DNA from: Bacillota bacterium
Lineage (GTDB): Bacteria > Bacillota > DTU030
Length of the DNA stretch: 8,413 bases
Assembly: GCA_012842325.1 (NCBI GenBank)
Contig: DUTA01000006.1
Coordinates: forward strand, 1-8,413
Reading direction: 5' to 3'
Part shown: in pieces, positions 1 through 5,919 of the stretch
Layout of the letters: every line of letters starts with the position of its first letter
Numbering within the stretch: the stretch's first letter is position 1
Notes under the pieces: generated by a model
The model's database searches: none
Told to the model about the DNA's origin: nothing
Seen by the model: the letters and a program-made list of their open reading frames with translations, nothing else
Translations under genes and position numbers: made by a program

Positions 1-82
1 CCCCGCCACAAAAGAACCCGGGAATTTTTGAGCCGCTTCTGCAACTCCCCCTTAACACCGGCAGCCATATAAGAGAGGGCAA

Positions 83-120
83 GAAAGCCCCCGGTCCGGT
101 TTATCCCGGCCGGGGGCTTC
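83..120 (-). terminator. Intrinsic terminator hairpin ending the kinase-methyltransferase unit
   Basis: Bases 85-99 (AAGCCCCCGGTCCGG on the plus strand) pair with 106-119 (CCGGCCGGGGGCTT) with one bulged base and a six-base loop. Read on the minus strand, the stem begins 22 bases after the corrinoid gene stop and ends in GGGGGCTTTCTTG. The T-run is short and broken, but the stem is very GC-rich. It marks the end of the transcription unit in the direction of all the genes. Confidence 0.8.
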
Positions 121-141
121 CCCATTCCTAAGTTCTATTGG

Positions 142-780
142 CTAGCTGACCAGCTTCCGGGCCACTTCCACGGCCGTGGGGCCGTCCTCGGCATAGCCGT
201 CGGCGCCCACCTTTTCGGCGTATTCCGCCGTGACCGGGGCTCCTCCGACCATCACTTTAACCTGGGAGCGGAGGCCCGCCTCCTCCAGGGCGGCCAAAAC
301 ATCCTTGAAGGCCGGCATGGTGGTGGTGAGGAGGGCGGAGAGGCCCAGAATGTCGGCCTTGTGCTCCTTGACTGCCTCCACAAAGACTTCCGGTTTGACG
401 TCTATCCCCACATCGATAACCTCAAAGCCGGCACCCTCGAGGAGCATGGCCACCAGGTTTTTGCCGATGTCGTGGATGTCCCCCTGGACGGTGCCGATGA
501 CCACCGTCCCGGCCCTGCTGGCCTTATCGGACTCGCTGAGGAGGGGTTTCAGGATCCCCATCCCCGCCTGCATGGCCCGGGCGGCCACCAGGACCTCGGG
601 CACGAAGAGTTCCCCGTCCCGGAAGCGCACCCCTATTTCCTCCATGGGGGCAACCAGGCCCTTCTGCATGATCTCCAGGGGGCTGTGGCCCTCCTCCAGG
701 GCGGCCCGGACGAGTTTTTCCACCCCCGGCGCATCCCCGCGCTCGATGCTCTTGCCCATCTCGGTGAAGATTTGATTCAT
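142..780 (-). CDS. Corrinoid (cobalamin-binding) methyl-carrier protein, MtaC/MtvC/MtgC-like
   Basis: This small cytosolic protein binds a corrinoid whose cobalt accepts a methyl group from MT I and hands it to MT II. The 212-residue product has the standard two parts. Residues 1-88 form the helical B12-binding cap, with VAPMEEIGVRFRDGELFVPE (43-62) and VLVAARAM (63-70). Residues 91-212 form the Rossmann-like B12 domain, with GTVQGDIHDIGKNL (96-109), in which Asp101-x-His103-x-x-Gly106 is the base-off/His-on motif and His103 the lower ligand. SALLTTTM (148-155) and VMVGGAPVT (176-184) complete the cofactor pocket. The length is typical. ATG start with AAAGGAGGG eight bases upstream. It is the last gene of the unit, 30 bp after its likely MT I partner and ending 21 bp before a terminator. 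A reductive activator (RACE protein) would be needed and is not seen here. Confidence 0.95.
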   Translation of the reverse strand: MNQIFTEMGKSIERGDAPGVEKLVRAALEEGHSPLEIMQKGLVAPMEEIGVRFRDGELFVPEVLVAARAMQAGMGILKPLLSESDKASRAGTVVIGTVQGDIHDIGKNLVAMLLEGAGFEVIDVGIDVKPEVFVEAVKEHKADILGLSALLTTTMPAFKDVLAALEEAGLRSQVKVMVGGAPVTAEYAEKVGADGYAEDGPTAVEVARKLVS

Positions 781-810
781 GACGTAAACCCTCCTTTGTC
801 CTGGCAGTAA

Positions 811-1962
811 TTATAACTGCAGGGGATAGCGGCCGTACTCCCTGGCGGCATCGCACATGGCCGTCAGGTTCTCCGGCCGGGAATCCTCCGGCACGTTGTG
901 GGATGGGGCCAGGATATACCCGCCGCCCGGGGCCAGGGCCCGGATCTTGTCCTTGACCACCTCCACCACCTCTTCCGGCGTGTAGGTGGGCAGTACCTCC
1001 TGGATGCAGATCCCCCCGTGGAAGGCCAACCTGTCGCCGAATTCCGCCTTGAGCCGGTAGGGGTCCATCCCTTTGGCCTTGGGCTGGATGGGATCGAGGA
1101 TGTCGATGCCGCAGTCGATGAGGTCTTCAATAATGGGATAGATGGCGCCGCAGGAGTGGAGCATGATCTTGCCGTTGGGATTGTACTCGTGGAACACCTC
1201 CTTGGTCCGCTGGACCAGCTTCTTCAGCCGCGGGAACCAGATCTTGCGGAGCATCTCCGGGGAAATAAGCAAATTCTGCTGGGTCCCCATGTCCTCCCCG
1301 CCCAGGCGGAGGATGTCGATATACTTCCCGGCCGCCCGGAGGCAGTTCTCATTGATCCGGAGGGTTATCTCCAGCATCTTATCCAGCATGGTCTCCACAA
1401 AATCCTGGTTCAGGATGTAATCCATGAGCCACTGTTCCTGTCCCCGCATATACCAGCAGCCGTCATTGACGCTGCCGCCGAAGCGGGCCATGATGGCGTA
1501 ATCGGTTTCCTCGTAGATCTTCCTTACCCTTTCCTCCAGGCCTTCCACCCGGCCCGGATCATCGGGATCGGGCCAGGGATAATCCTTCAGATCGTCTATG
1601 GTGGCATCGGCCAGGGGCTGGTAGACTATTTCGTTGTAATAGCCGGTGCCGTGCCAGACAACTTTTCGCCTCACGCCCCATTCATCCTCCACGGAGCCGT
1701 CGGGGAAGGTCCGGGGTTTCCAGTTCTTCGGTTTCCCGGGGGCGACGTGGACAATGTCCAGCCCCAGCCGGTCCATCACCAGGGGATGCACCGGCACGGT
1801 GGTCCAGCCCCCGGGGTTCAGCTCCTCTTCAATCTCAATCCCCAGGTAATTCTTCAGGTTGATATAGGTCTGCACCATTGGGACCATGTCGATGGGGACC
1901 CGGTCCGGCTCCTGATGAGAGATGGCCAGGCGGACCCGCTCCCGGGATGTTAGTTTCTCCAT
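811..1962 (-). CDS. URO-D-fold corrinoid methyltransferase (MT I-like, substrate unknown)
   Basis: The 383-residue product belongs to the uroporphyrinogen decarboxylase superfamily, which includes haem-pathway HemE and zinc-dependent corrinoid methyltransferases (MtaA, MtbA, and MT I proteins of O-demethylases). SRERVRLAISHQEPDRVP (6-23) is the usual N-terminus of the methyltransferase-type members. LGGEDMGTQQNLLISPEMLRK (220-240), IMLHSCGAIYPIIEDLID (266-283), FHGGICIQEVLP (314-325) and GGYILAPSHNVP (347-358) follow. H269-S-C271 is the HxC zinc motif; the third ligand, a Cys in MtaA/MtbA, aligns roughly with the SHN segment, so His355 may replace it. It is adjacent to a corrinoid protein gene, which favours methyl transfer over HemE activity. 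ATG at 1962 is chosen because AAAAGGAGG lies just upstream; a longer frame from 2079 would overlap the kinase and has no matching extension in the family. The gap to the corrinoid gene is 30 bp. Confidence 0.88.
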   Translation of the reverse strand: MEKLTSRERVRLAISHQEPDRVPIDMVPMVQTYINLKNYLGIEIEEELNPGGWTTVPVHPLVMDRLGLDIVHVAPGKPKNWKPRTFPDGSVEDEWGVRRKVVWHGTGYYNEIVYQPLADATIDDLKDYPWPDPDDPGRVEGLEERVRKIYEETDYAIMARFGGSVNDGCWYMRGQEQWLMDYILNQDFVETMLDKMLEITLRINENCLRAAGKYIDILRLGGEDMGTQQNLLISPEMLRKIWFPRLKKLVQRTKEVFHEYNPNGKIMLHSCGAIYPIIEDLIDCGIDILDPIQPKAKGMDPYRLKAEFGDRLAFHGGICIQEVLPTYTPEEVVEVVKDKIRALAPGGGYILAPSHNVPEDSRPENLTAMCDAAREYGRYPLQL

Positions 1963-2008
1963 CTGTTCTTCCTCCTTTTCCTCAGCTTTTCCCTTTTGCC
2001 GGCGGGGG

Positions 2009-2034
2009 AGCTGCCCCGGTGGCCCGGGGCAGCT
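2009..2034 (-). other. Perfect 11-bp intergenic hairpin at the kinase stop codon
   Basis: AGCTGCCCCGG (2009-2019) pairs perfectly with CCGGGGCAGCT (2024-2034) around a four-base loop, starting inside the TGA stop of the kinase gene. No T-run follows on the minus strand; the next bases are C-rich, then A/G-rich up to the Shine-Dalgarno of the URO-D gene. It is therefore not a standard intrinsic terminator. It may protect or process the mRNA and set different expression levels for the kinase and the methyltransferase genes. Confidence 0.6.
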
Positions 2035-3530
2035 CAGACCCTGGCCCAGCCGGCGGACCGCTTGACGGCCTCCAGCCACTGGGCATAAAGCCTCTCCCGC
2101 TCTTCTTCCGCCATCTGGGGGTAGAAAACCCGGTCCACTTCCCGGAGCTGGAGGAGCTCCGCTTCCGATTGCCAGTAGCCGGCGGCCAGGCCGGCCATAA
2201 AGGCGGCCCCGAGGCTGGTGGCTTCCACGGAAAGGGGCCTCTCCACCTCACAGTTGAGGATGTCGGCCTGGAACTGGAGGAGGAAGTTGTTGGCCGCCGC
2301 CCCCCCATCCACTTTCACCGACTTGATGTCAACACCGGAATCCTTGCGCATGGCATCGAGGAAGTCCCTGGTCCGGTAAACGATGGCTTCCAGGGTGGCC
2401 CGGACCAGGTGGGCCCGCCTGGTTCCCCTGGTGATGCCGATGATGGTCCCCCGGGCAAAGGCGTCCCAGAAGGGGCTGTCCAGGCCGGCCAGGGCCGGGA
2501 CAAAGAACACGCCGTCGCTGGAGGGCACCGACAGGGCCAGGGCCTCGGTTTCTTTGGAATCCTTGATGAGTTCGGCCCCGTCCCGCAGCCACTGGACGGC
2601 CGCCCCGGTGACGCTGGCATAGCCCTCCAGGCCGTAGGTGGTTTTACCTTTGATGCGCCAGGCAATGATGCTGTTGAGGCCGTAGTTGGAGACGGTGGGG
2701 TTGGAACCTATGTTCATATCCAGGAAGGTGCCGGTTCCGTGGGTGCACTTGACCGTCCCCGGCTCCATGCAGCCCTGGGCGAAGAGGGCGGCATGCTGGT
2801 CGGCTATGGCCCCCCGGATGGGAATTTCCACCCCCAGCAGGTCCCCGGCGGTGACACCAAAGTCGCCGCTGTCTTCCCGCAGCTCCGGGAAGATGTTCAG
2901 GGGGACACCCAGGTAGTTCAGCCACTCTTCGTTCCAGTTCAGGCTTTTGAGGTCCAAGCTGCCGGTCACAGAGGCATTGGAATAGCTGATGGCGTGGGTT
3001 TTGCCCCCCGTCAATTTCCAGATGAGCCAGGTATCGATGGTGCCAAAGAGGAGATCTCCCTGCCCGGCCCTTTCCCGGGCACCGGGCACATTTTCGAAGA
3101 TCCACTGCAGCATCAGGGAAGAATAGACGGGGGCCACGGTCCAACCGGTGGACAGCCTGGCCTTCTCACCCCAGGGGGTGGCGTTGATCTCGGCACAGGT
3201 TTTGGCCGTCCGGGTGTCCTGCCAGACAATGGCCGGGCAGATGGGTTGACCGGTGTGCCTGTCCCAGACCACGGTGGTTGCCCGCTGGTTGGTAATGCCG
3301 ATGGCAGCAATATCTGCAGCGGTAAGGCCTGCCTTCTCCAGGGCCGCTTTCATCATCTTTACCGTCTTGTCCCAGATCTCCACTGCGTCGTGCTCAACCC
3401 GGTCGGGAGCCGGTGTGTACTGGGTAGATTCCTCGTAGGCGGAAGCAACGATCTTGGCTTCCCGGTTGAAGATCACCGCCCTGGTCCCTGTGGTTCCCTC
3501 GTCGATCACAAGGATGTACTTGTCAGCCAC
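2034..3530 (-). CDS. glpK: Glycerol kinase-like FGGY carbohydrate kinase with altered substrate pocket
   Basis: GlpK proteins phosphorylate glycerol to sn-glycerol 3-phosphate with ATP in the cytosol. The 498-residue product is full length and GlpK-like throughout: DEGTTGTRAV (10-19), IGITNQRATTVVW (78-90), IVWQDTRTA (101-109), GTIDTWLIWKLT (163-174), ADQHAALF (243-250), HGTGTF (264-269), GITRGT (365-370), and KVDGGAAANNFLLQFQADIL (406-425). Against E. coli GlpK, Arg83, Trp103, Asp245, Gln246 and Phe270 have counterparts, but Glu84 is Ala84 (GCA at 3279-3281) and Tyr135 is Val135 (GTC at 3126-3128). The SGTK after Tyr135 is SSLM. These contacts line the glycerol site, so another polyol is possible; the symbol marks the family, not a proven substrate. 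GTG start with GGGGAGG upstream. It heads a unit with a corrinoid methyltransferase and corrinoid protein, an unusual setting for GlpK. Confidence 0.85.
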   Translation of the reverse strand: MADKYILVIDEGTTGTRAVIFNREAKIVASAYEESTQYTPAPDRVEHDAVEIWDKTVKMMKAALEKAGLTAADIAAIGITNQRATTVVWDRHTGQPICPAIVWQDTRTAKTCAEINATPWGEKARLSTGWTVAPVYSSLMLQWIFENVPGARERAGQGDLLFGTIDTWLIWKLTGGKTHAISYSNASVTGSLDLKSLNWNEEWLNYLGVPLNIFPELREDSGDFGVTAGDLLGVEIPIRGAIADQHAALFAQGCMEPGTVKCTHGTGTFLDMNIGSNPTVSNYGLNSIIAWRIKGKTTYGLEGYASVTGAAVQWLRDGAELIKDSKETEALALSVPSSDGVFFVPALAGLDSPFWDAFARGTIIGITRGTRRAHLVRATLEAIVYRTRDFLDAMRKDSGVDIKSVKVDGGAAANNFLLQFQADILNCEVERPLSVEATSLGAAFMAGLAAGYWQSEAELLQLREVDRVFYPQMAEEERERLYAQWLEAVKRSAGWARV

Positions 3531-3715
3531 GGTTTAACCTCCCCTTGCTTGGTTTTTCTCCCTTAACCCAGTCAATTGAGAGTTACCTAACCAACCAGTC
3601 ATCGCCGGGGAGCCAATATTATCGTTTCTGCCCCACCCCCTTTGTTGCCTAGTGCGCCCATTTACACCATACTAGTATCCAACCTTTATCGCTGCCTTCG
3701 GCCCCCGCGCCCCTT
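3531..3715 (-). other. 185-bp gap between the folate operon and the kinase-methyltransferase unit; possible leader
   Basis: This is the longest gap between genes in the window and the likeliest place for a separate promoter. On the minus strand it contains a perfect 10-bp palindrome ATACTAGTAT (3669-3678), a GATAAT -10-like hexamer (3618-3623) without a good -35 partner, and two GACTGG copies (3595-3600 and 3568-3573) 27 bp apart, each followed by a similar GTTAGG/GTTAAGG stretch. No intrinsic terminator follows the upstream stop, so read-through from the folate genes remains possible. I see no cobalamin riboswitch B12 box (GCCACTG). A GGGGAGG Shine-Dalgarno lies eight bases before the kinase GTG. 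The promoter call is weak. Confidence 0.35.
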
Positions 3716-4516
3716 TTATGTTTTTACCAGCTTCCCCTCCCGGTAGGCCTTGATGTATTCCATGCTGTAGGGGTCGGCGCCGGTTATTACCAGGGAAGCC
3801 CGGAGGAAGCTCATCAGGGCCTGGTCCAGGGGATCGAGGATGGCCCCGTCGAGGCCCGCCGCCAGCAGCATGCAGAGGAAGCTCTGGTTGAGGAGCCGCC
3901 GGCAGGGGAGGCCGAAGGAAATATTGCTGAGGCCGCAGATGGTGTGGATGCCTGGATAGCCCTCCATAACCCTGGCTACGGTCTCCAGGGCGATGCGGCC
4001 ATTGTCCGGCTCCGTGGCCAGGGGCTGAATCAGGGGATCGACATAGATGTCTTCCAGGGGAACCCCGTCCCGGGACAGCCTTTCCACCAGCCTGTCCACC
4101 ACCTGCAGGCGGTCGTCCACCGTCCTGGGCATCCCCCTGTCGGAGATGCAGAGGGCGACGACGCCGGCCCCGTATTCCTTGACCAGGGGCACCATGGCCT
4201 CATACCGCCCCGCCTCGGCGGTGATGGAGTTGACCAGGGCCTTGCCCCGGTGGACCCGCAGGCCCGCCTCCAGGGCTTTGGGGTTCGGTGTATCGATGCA
4301 CAGGGGAACCTCCACCGCCTCCTGGACGGTCCTGACCAGCCACTCCATTACCTCCACTTCCCGCTCCACCAGGGTGCCGCAGTTGACATCGATGACATGG
4401 GCCCCGGCTTCCACCTGCTTTTTCGCCTCTTCCCGGACCGCTGCGGCATCCAGGTTCGCCACCGCCGGCGCCATCTGCTTCCGGCTGGTGTTGATCCGTT
4501 CACCGACAATAAGCAT
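3716..4516 (-). CDS. Methyltetrahydrofolate:corrinoid protein methyltransferase, AcsE/MtgA (DHPS-like) family
   Basis: Proteins of this pterin-binding TIM-barrel family move the methyl group between N5 of methyl-THF and the cobalt of a corrinoid protein. The 266-residue product begins MLIVGERIN and has DVNCG (43-47), CIDTPNP (73-79), ALVNS (93-97), YVDPL (158-162) and CGLSNISFGLP (194-204). Asp75, Asn96 and Asp160 fall at the positions of the catalytic or folate-binding residues of Moorella thermoacetica AcsE, and Asn198 matches its Asn199. The C-terminus, DPYSMEYIKAYREGKL, differs from Moorella AcsE and resembles, as far as I recall, the MT II proteins of demethylase systems (MtgA, MtvA). 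It may therefore serve acetyl-CoA synthase, the demethylase genes downstream, or both. ATG start with GGGGAG upstream, 29 bp after gcvH. Dihydropteroate synthase proper is unlikely given the family motifs. Confidence 0.85.
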   Translation of the reverse strand: MLIVGERINTSRKQMAPAVANLDAAAVREEAKKQVEAGAHVIDVNCGTLVEREVEVMEWLVRTVQEAVEVPLCIDTPNPKALEAGLRVHRGKALVNSITAEAGRYEAMVPLVKEYGAGVVALCISDRGMPRTVDDRLQVVDRLVERLSRDGVPLEDIYVDPLIQPLATEPDNGRIALETVARVMEGYPGIHTICGLSNISFGLPCRRLLNQSFLCMLLAAGLDGAILDPLDQALMSFLRASLVITGADPYSMEYIKAYREGKLVKT

Positions 4517-4545
4517 TGCCAGCCACTCCCCTTCCCTGCATAGCT

Positions 4546-4929
4546 TTACTTATCCCGGGCGTATTCCCCCGCTTCCAGCAGCCGGTCCAGCTGATGGGGG
4601 GCGGCATCGACTTTGATCATCCAGCCGGCCCCGTAGGGGTCCTCATTGATCAGTTCCGGTTCCTCTTCCAGCTTCTCGTTCACCGCCACCACAGTGCCCG
4701 TAACGGGTGCGATGAGGTCAGAGGCCACCTTGGCCGATTCCACCACCCCGAAGGGCCTGCCTTCCCGGATCTCCTCGCCCACTGCGGGCAGTTCCACAAA
4801 GAGGACCTCTCCCAGCTGCTCCTGGGCAAAATAGCTGATCCCAACCACCACCCCGTCGTCCTCGGCTCTGGCCCAGGTGTGCTCAGGGTGATACTTCCGG
4901 TCCGCAGGATAATTTTTGTTTGAGCTCAC
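4546..4929 (-). CDS. gcvH: Glycine cleavage system H protein (lipoyl carrier)
   Basis: The H protein carries a lipoyl arm that moves the aminomethyl intermediate between the P, T and L proteins, linking glycine to methylene-THF. The 127-residue product is full length. It has YHPEHTWARAEDDGVVVGIS (13-32), the lipoylation motif VVESAKVASDL (62-72) with Lys67 as the modified residue, LIAPVTGTVVAVN (72-84) and AGWMIKVD (101-108) near the C-terminus. The start is GTG at 4929 with AAAGGAGGG upstream. No gcvT, gcvP or lipoate gene is present in the window, so the H protein stands alone between metF and the corrinoid methyltransferase gene. As I recall, some acetogens also carry gcvH and a dihydrolipoamide dehydrogenase gene in their Wood-Ljungdahl clusters. 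Its role here could be glycine synthesis or cleavage, or something less clear. Confidence 0.95.
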   Translation of the reverse strand: MSSNKNYPADRKYHPEHTWARAEDDGVVVGISYFAQEQLGEVLFVELPAVGEEIREGRPFGVVESAKVASDLIAPVTGTVVAVNEKLEEEPELINEDPYGAGWMIKVDAAPHQLDRLLEAGEYARDK

Positions 4930-5023
4930 CGGCCCACCCTCCTTTCCTTTCTGCCGCTCCCCTCGAGAAGAAATTCCTTAATTTTACGGCAACTCGCCCG
5001 CCGGCTTCCCCCCGCTTCACAGG

Positions 5024-5902
5024 CTAAGCCAGGCCGGCGGCAGCCAGGATTTCGGGCACCAGGTCTTCCCGCCCCAGGGTCATCAAGTGAAAGCCGTCGC
5101 AGAGGCCTTCCGCCAGGAGGGCCGCCATCAATTCCCCCGCCGCCTTCACCCCGGCGGCAACGGGATCGGGGGCAGCGGCCATCCTCTCCAGCAACTCCTC
5201 GGGGACCCGGATGCCGGGGACATTTTTGTTCATGAAGCGGGCCATGCCCGCCGATTTCAGGGGGATGATCCCCACCAGCACCTTCACGTCCCCCAGGTGG
5301 GCCGTGGCCTCCCGGAACCGCCGCATGGCTTCCACCTCGTAGACGGCCTGGGTCTGGAAAAAGGTGGCCCCCGCCGCTATTTTGCTCTCCATTTTCAAAA
5401 CCTGCAGCTCCAGGGGCTCGTAGCAGGGGGTCACCGTCGCCCCCAGGGTGAAGTCGGTGGCACCCCGGAGGGGGTTGCCGGCCAGATCCCGCCCCTGGTT
5501 GAGCCTTTGGGCCGCCTGGAGGATGGTGACGGCATCCAGGTCAAAGACGGGCTTTGCCCCCGGGTGATCGCCGATCTCCGTGTGATCCCCGGTGATGGCC
5601 AGGACGTTCCTGATGCCGAGGATGGCCGCTCCCAAAAGCTCCCCCTGGATGGCGATCCGGTTCCGGTCCCGGCCGGTGATCTGCAGCACCGGGTCCAGGC
5701 CTTCCTCCAGGAGGAGGCGGCAGAGGGTGAGGGAGGAGGCCCTGACCACGGCGCTCTGAAAATCGGTGACATTGACGGCATCGACCCGGCCCCTGAGATA
5801 GGGCAGGCTCTCCCGGAAGGCCGTCAAATCGGTGCCCTTGGGCGGTGCCACCTCAGCCGTAACAACCACCTTGCCGGAGGCCAGTGCTTCGCGCAGACCC
5901 AA
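5024..5902 (-). CDS. metF: 5,10-Methylenetetrahydrofolate reductase, MetF
   Basis: MetF is a flavin-dependent TIM-barrel enzyme that reduces methylene-THF to methyl-THF, the last folate step before methyl transfer to a corrinoid. The 292-residue product matches the length of short bacterial MetF. VVVTAEVAPPKGTD (12-25) carries the catalytic Glu17, equivalent to E. coli Glu28. NVLAITGD (99-106) covers the flavin-contacting loop, GATFFQTQ (178-185) the folate-binding region, and VLVGIIPLKS (208-217) and GFHLMTLGR (270-278) are also family-typical. The start is TTG at 5902, with GGGGAGGGAG seven bases upstream and 17 bp after the metV stop, so the MetVF pair is co-translated. A 94-bp gap to gcvH follows, containing no convincing hairpin. 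In a demethylating cell the enzyme may also run in the oxidative direction. Confidence 0.95.
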   Translation of the reverse strand: MGLREALASGKVVVTAEVAPPKGTDLTAFRESLPYLRGRVDAVNVTDFQSAVVRASSLTLCRLLLEEGLDPVLQITGRDRNRIAIQGELLGAAILGIRNVLAITGDHTEIGDHPGAKPVFDLDAVTILQAAQRLNQGRDLAGNPLRGATDFTLGATVTPCYEPLELQVLKMESKIAAGATFFQTQAVYEVEAMRRFREATAHLGDVKVLVGIIPLKSAGMARFMNKNVPGIRVPEELLERMAAAPDPVAAGVKAAGELMAALLAEGLCDGFHLMTLGREDLVPEILAAAGLA

Positions 5903-5919
5903 TGTTCTCCCTCCCCATC

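Noticed and set aside
1..68. A possible next gene on the minus strand starting at ATG 66-68 and open to the left edge (begins MAAGVKGELQKRL)
   Set aside because: Only about 22 codons are visible, no Shine-Dalgarno precedes the ATG, and the terminator stem ends just 15 bases upstream. The composition is plausible for protein, but this is too short to support a call.
898..1953. A 351-codon open frame on the plus strand opposite the URO-D gene
   Set aside because: Same reason: low-complexity, His/Asp/Pro-rich translation with no family motif, fully antisense to a convincing gene. The other long plus-strand frames (for example 5087-5923 and 6621-7487) are alike.
811..1962. Haem-pathway uroporphyrinogen decarboxylase (HemE)
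   Set aside because: The HxC zinc motif, the methyltransferase-type N-terminus and the adjacent corrinoid carrier gene all point to a corrinoid methyltransferase. No other haem genes are present.
1963..2079. A 39-residue N-terminal extension of the URO-D gene to 2079
   Set aside because: It would overlap the end of the kinase gene and has an Arg/Pro/Lys/Glu-rich sequence unlike the family. A textbook Shine-Dalgarno precedes the ATG at 1962.
1878..3566. A 562-codon open frame on the plus strand covering the kinase gene
   Set aside because: It is the antisense shadow of the kinase. The translation is Gly/Pro-rich without recognisable motifs, while the minus strand encodes a full GlpK-family protein. 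GC-rich third codon positions keep the opposite frame open.
3531..3715. A cobalamin or other riboswitch before the corrinoid-dependent genes
   Set aside because: No B12 box, no set of conserved stems and no terminator or anti-terminator pair can be seen, and 185 bp is short for a cobalamin riboswitch plus expression platform.
4930..5023. Internal promoter or terminator between metF and gcvH
   Set aside because: A TAAAAT hexamer is present on the minus strand but has no matching -35, and only four-base stems can be formed. Nothing stands out beyond the gcvH ribosome binding site.
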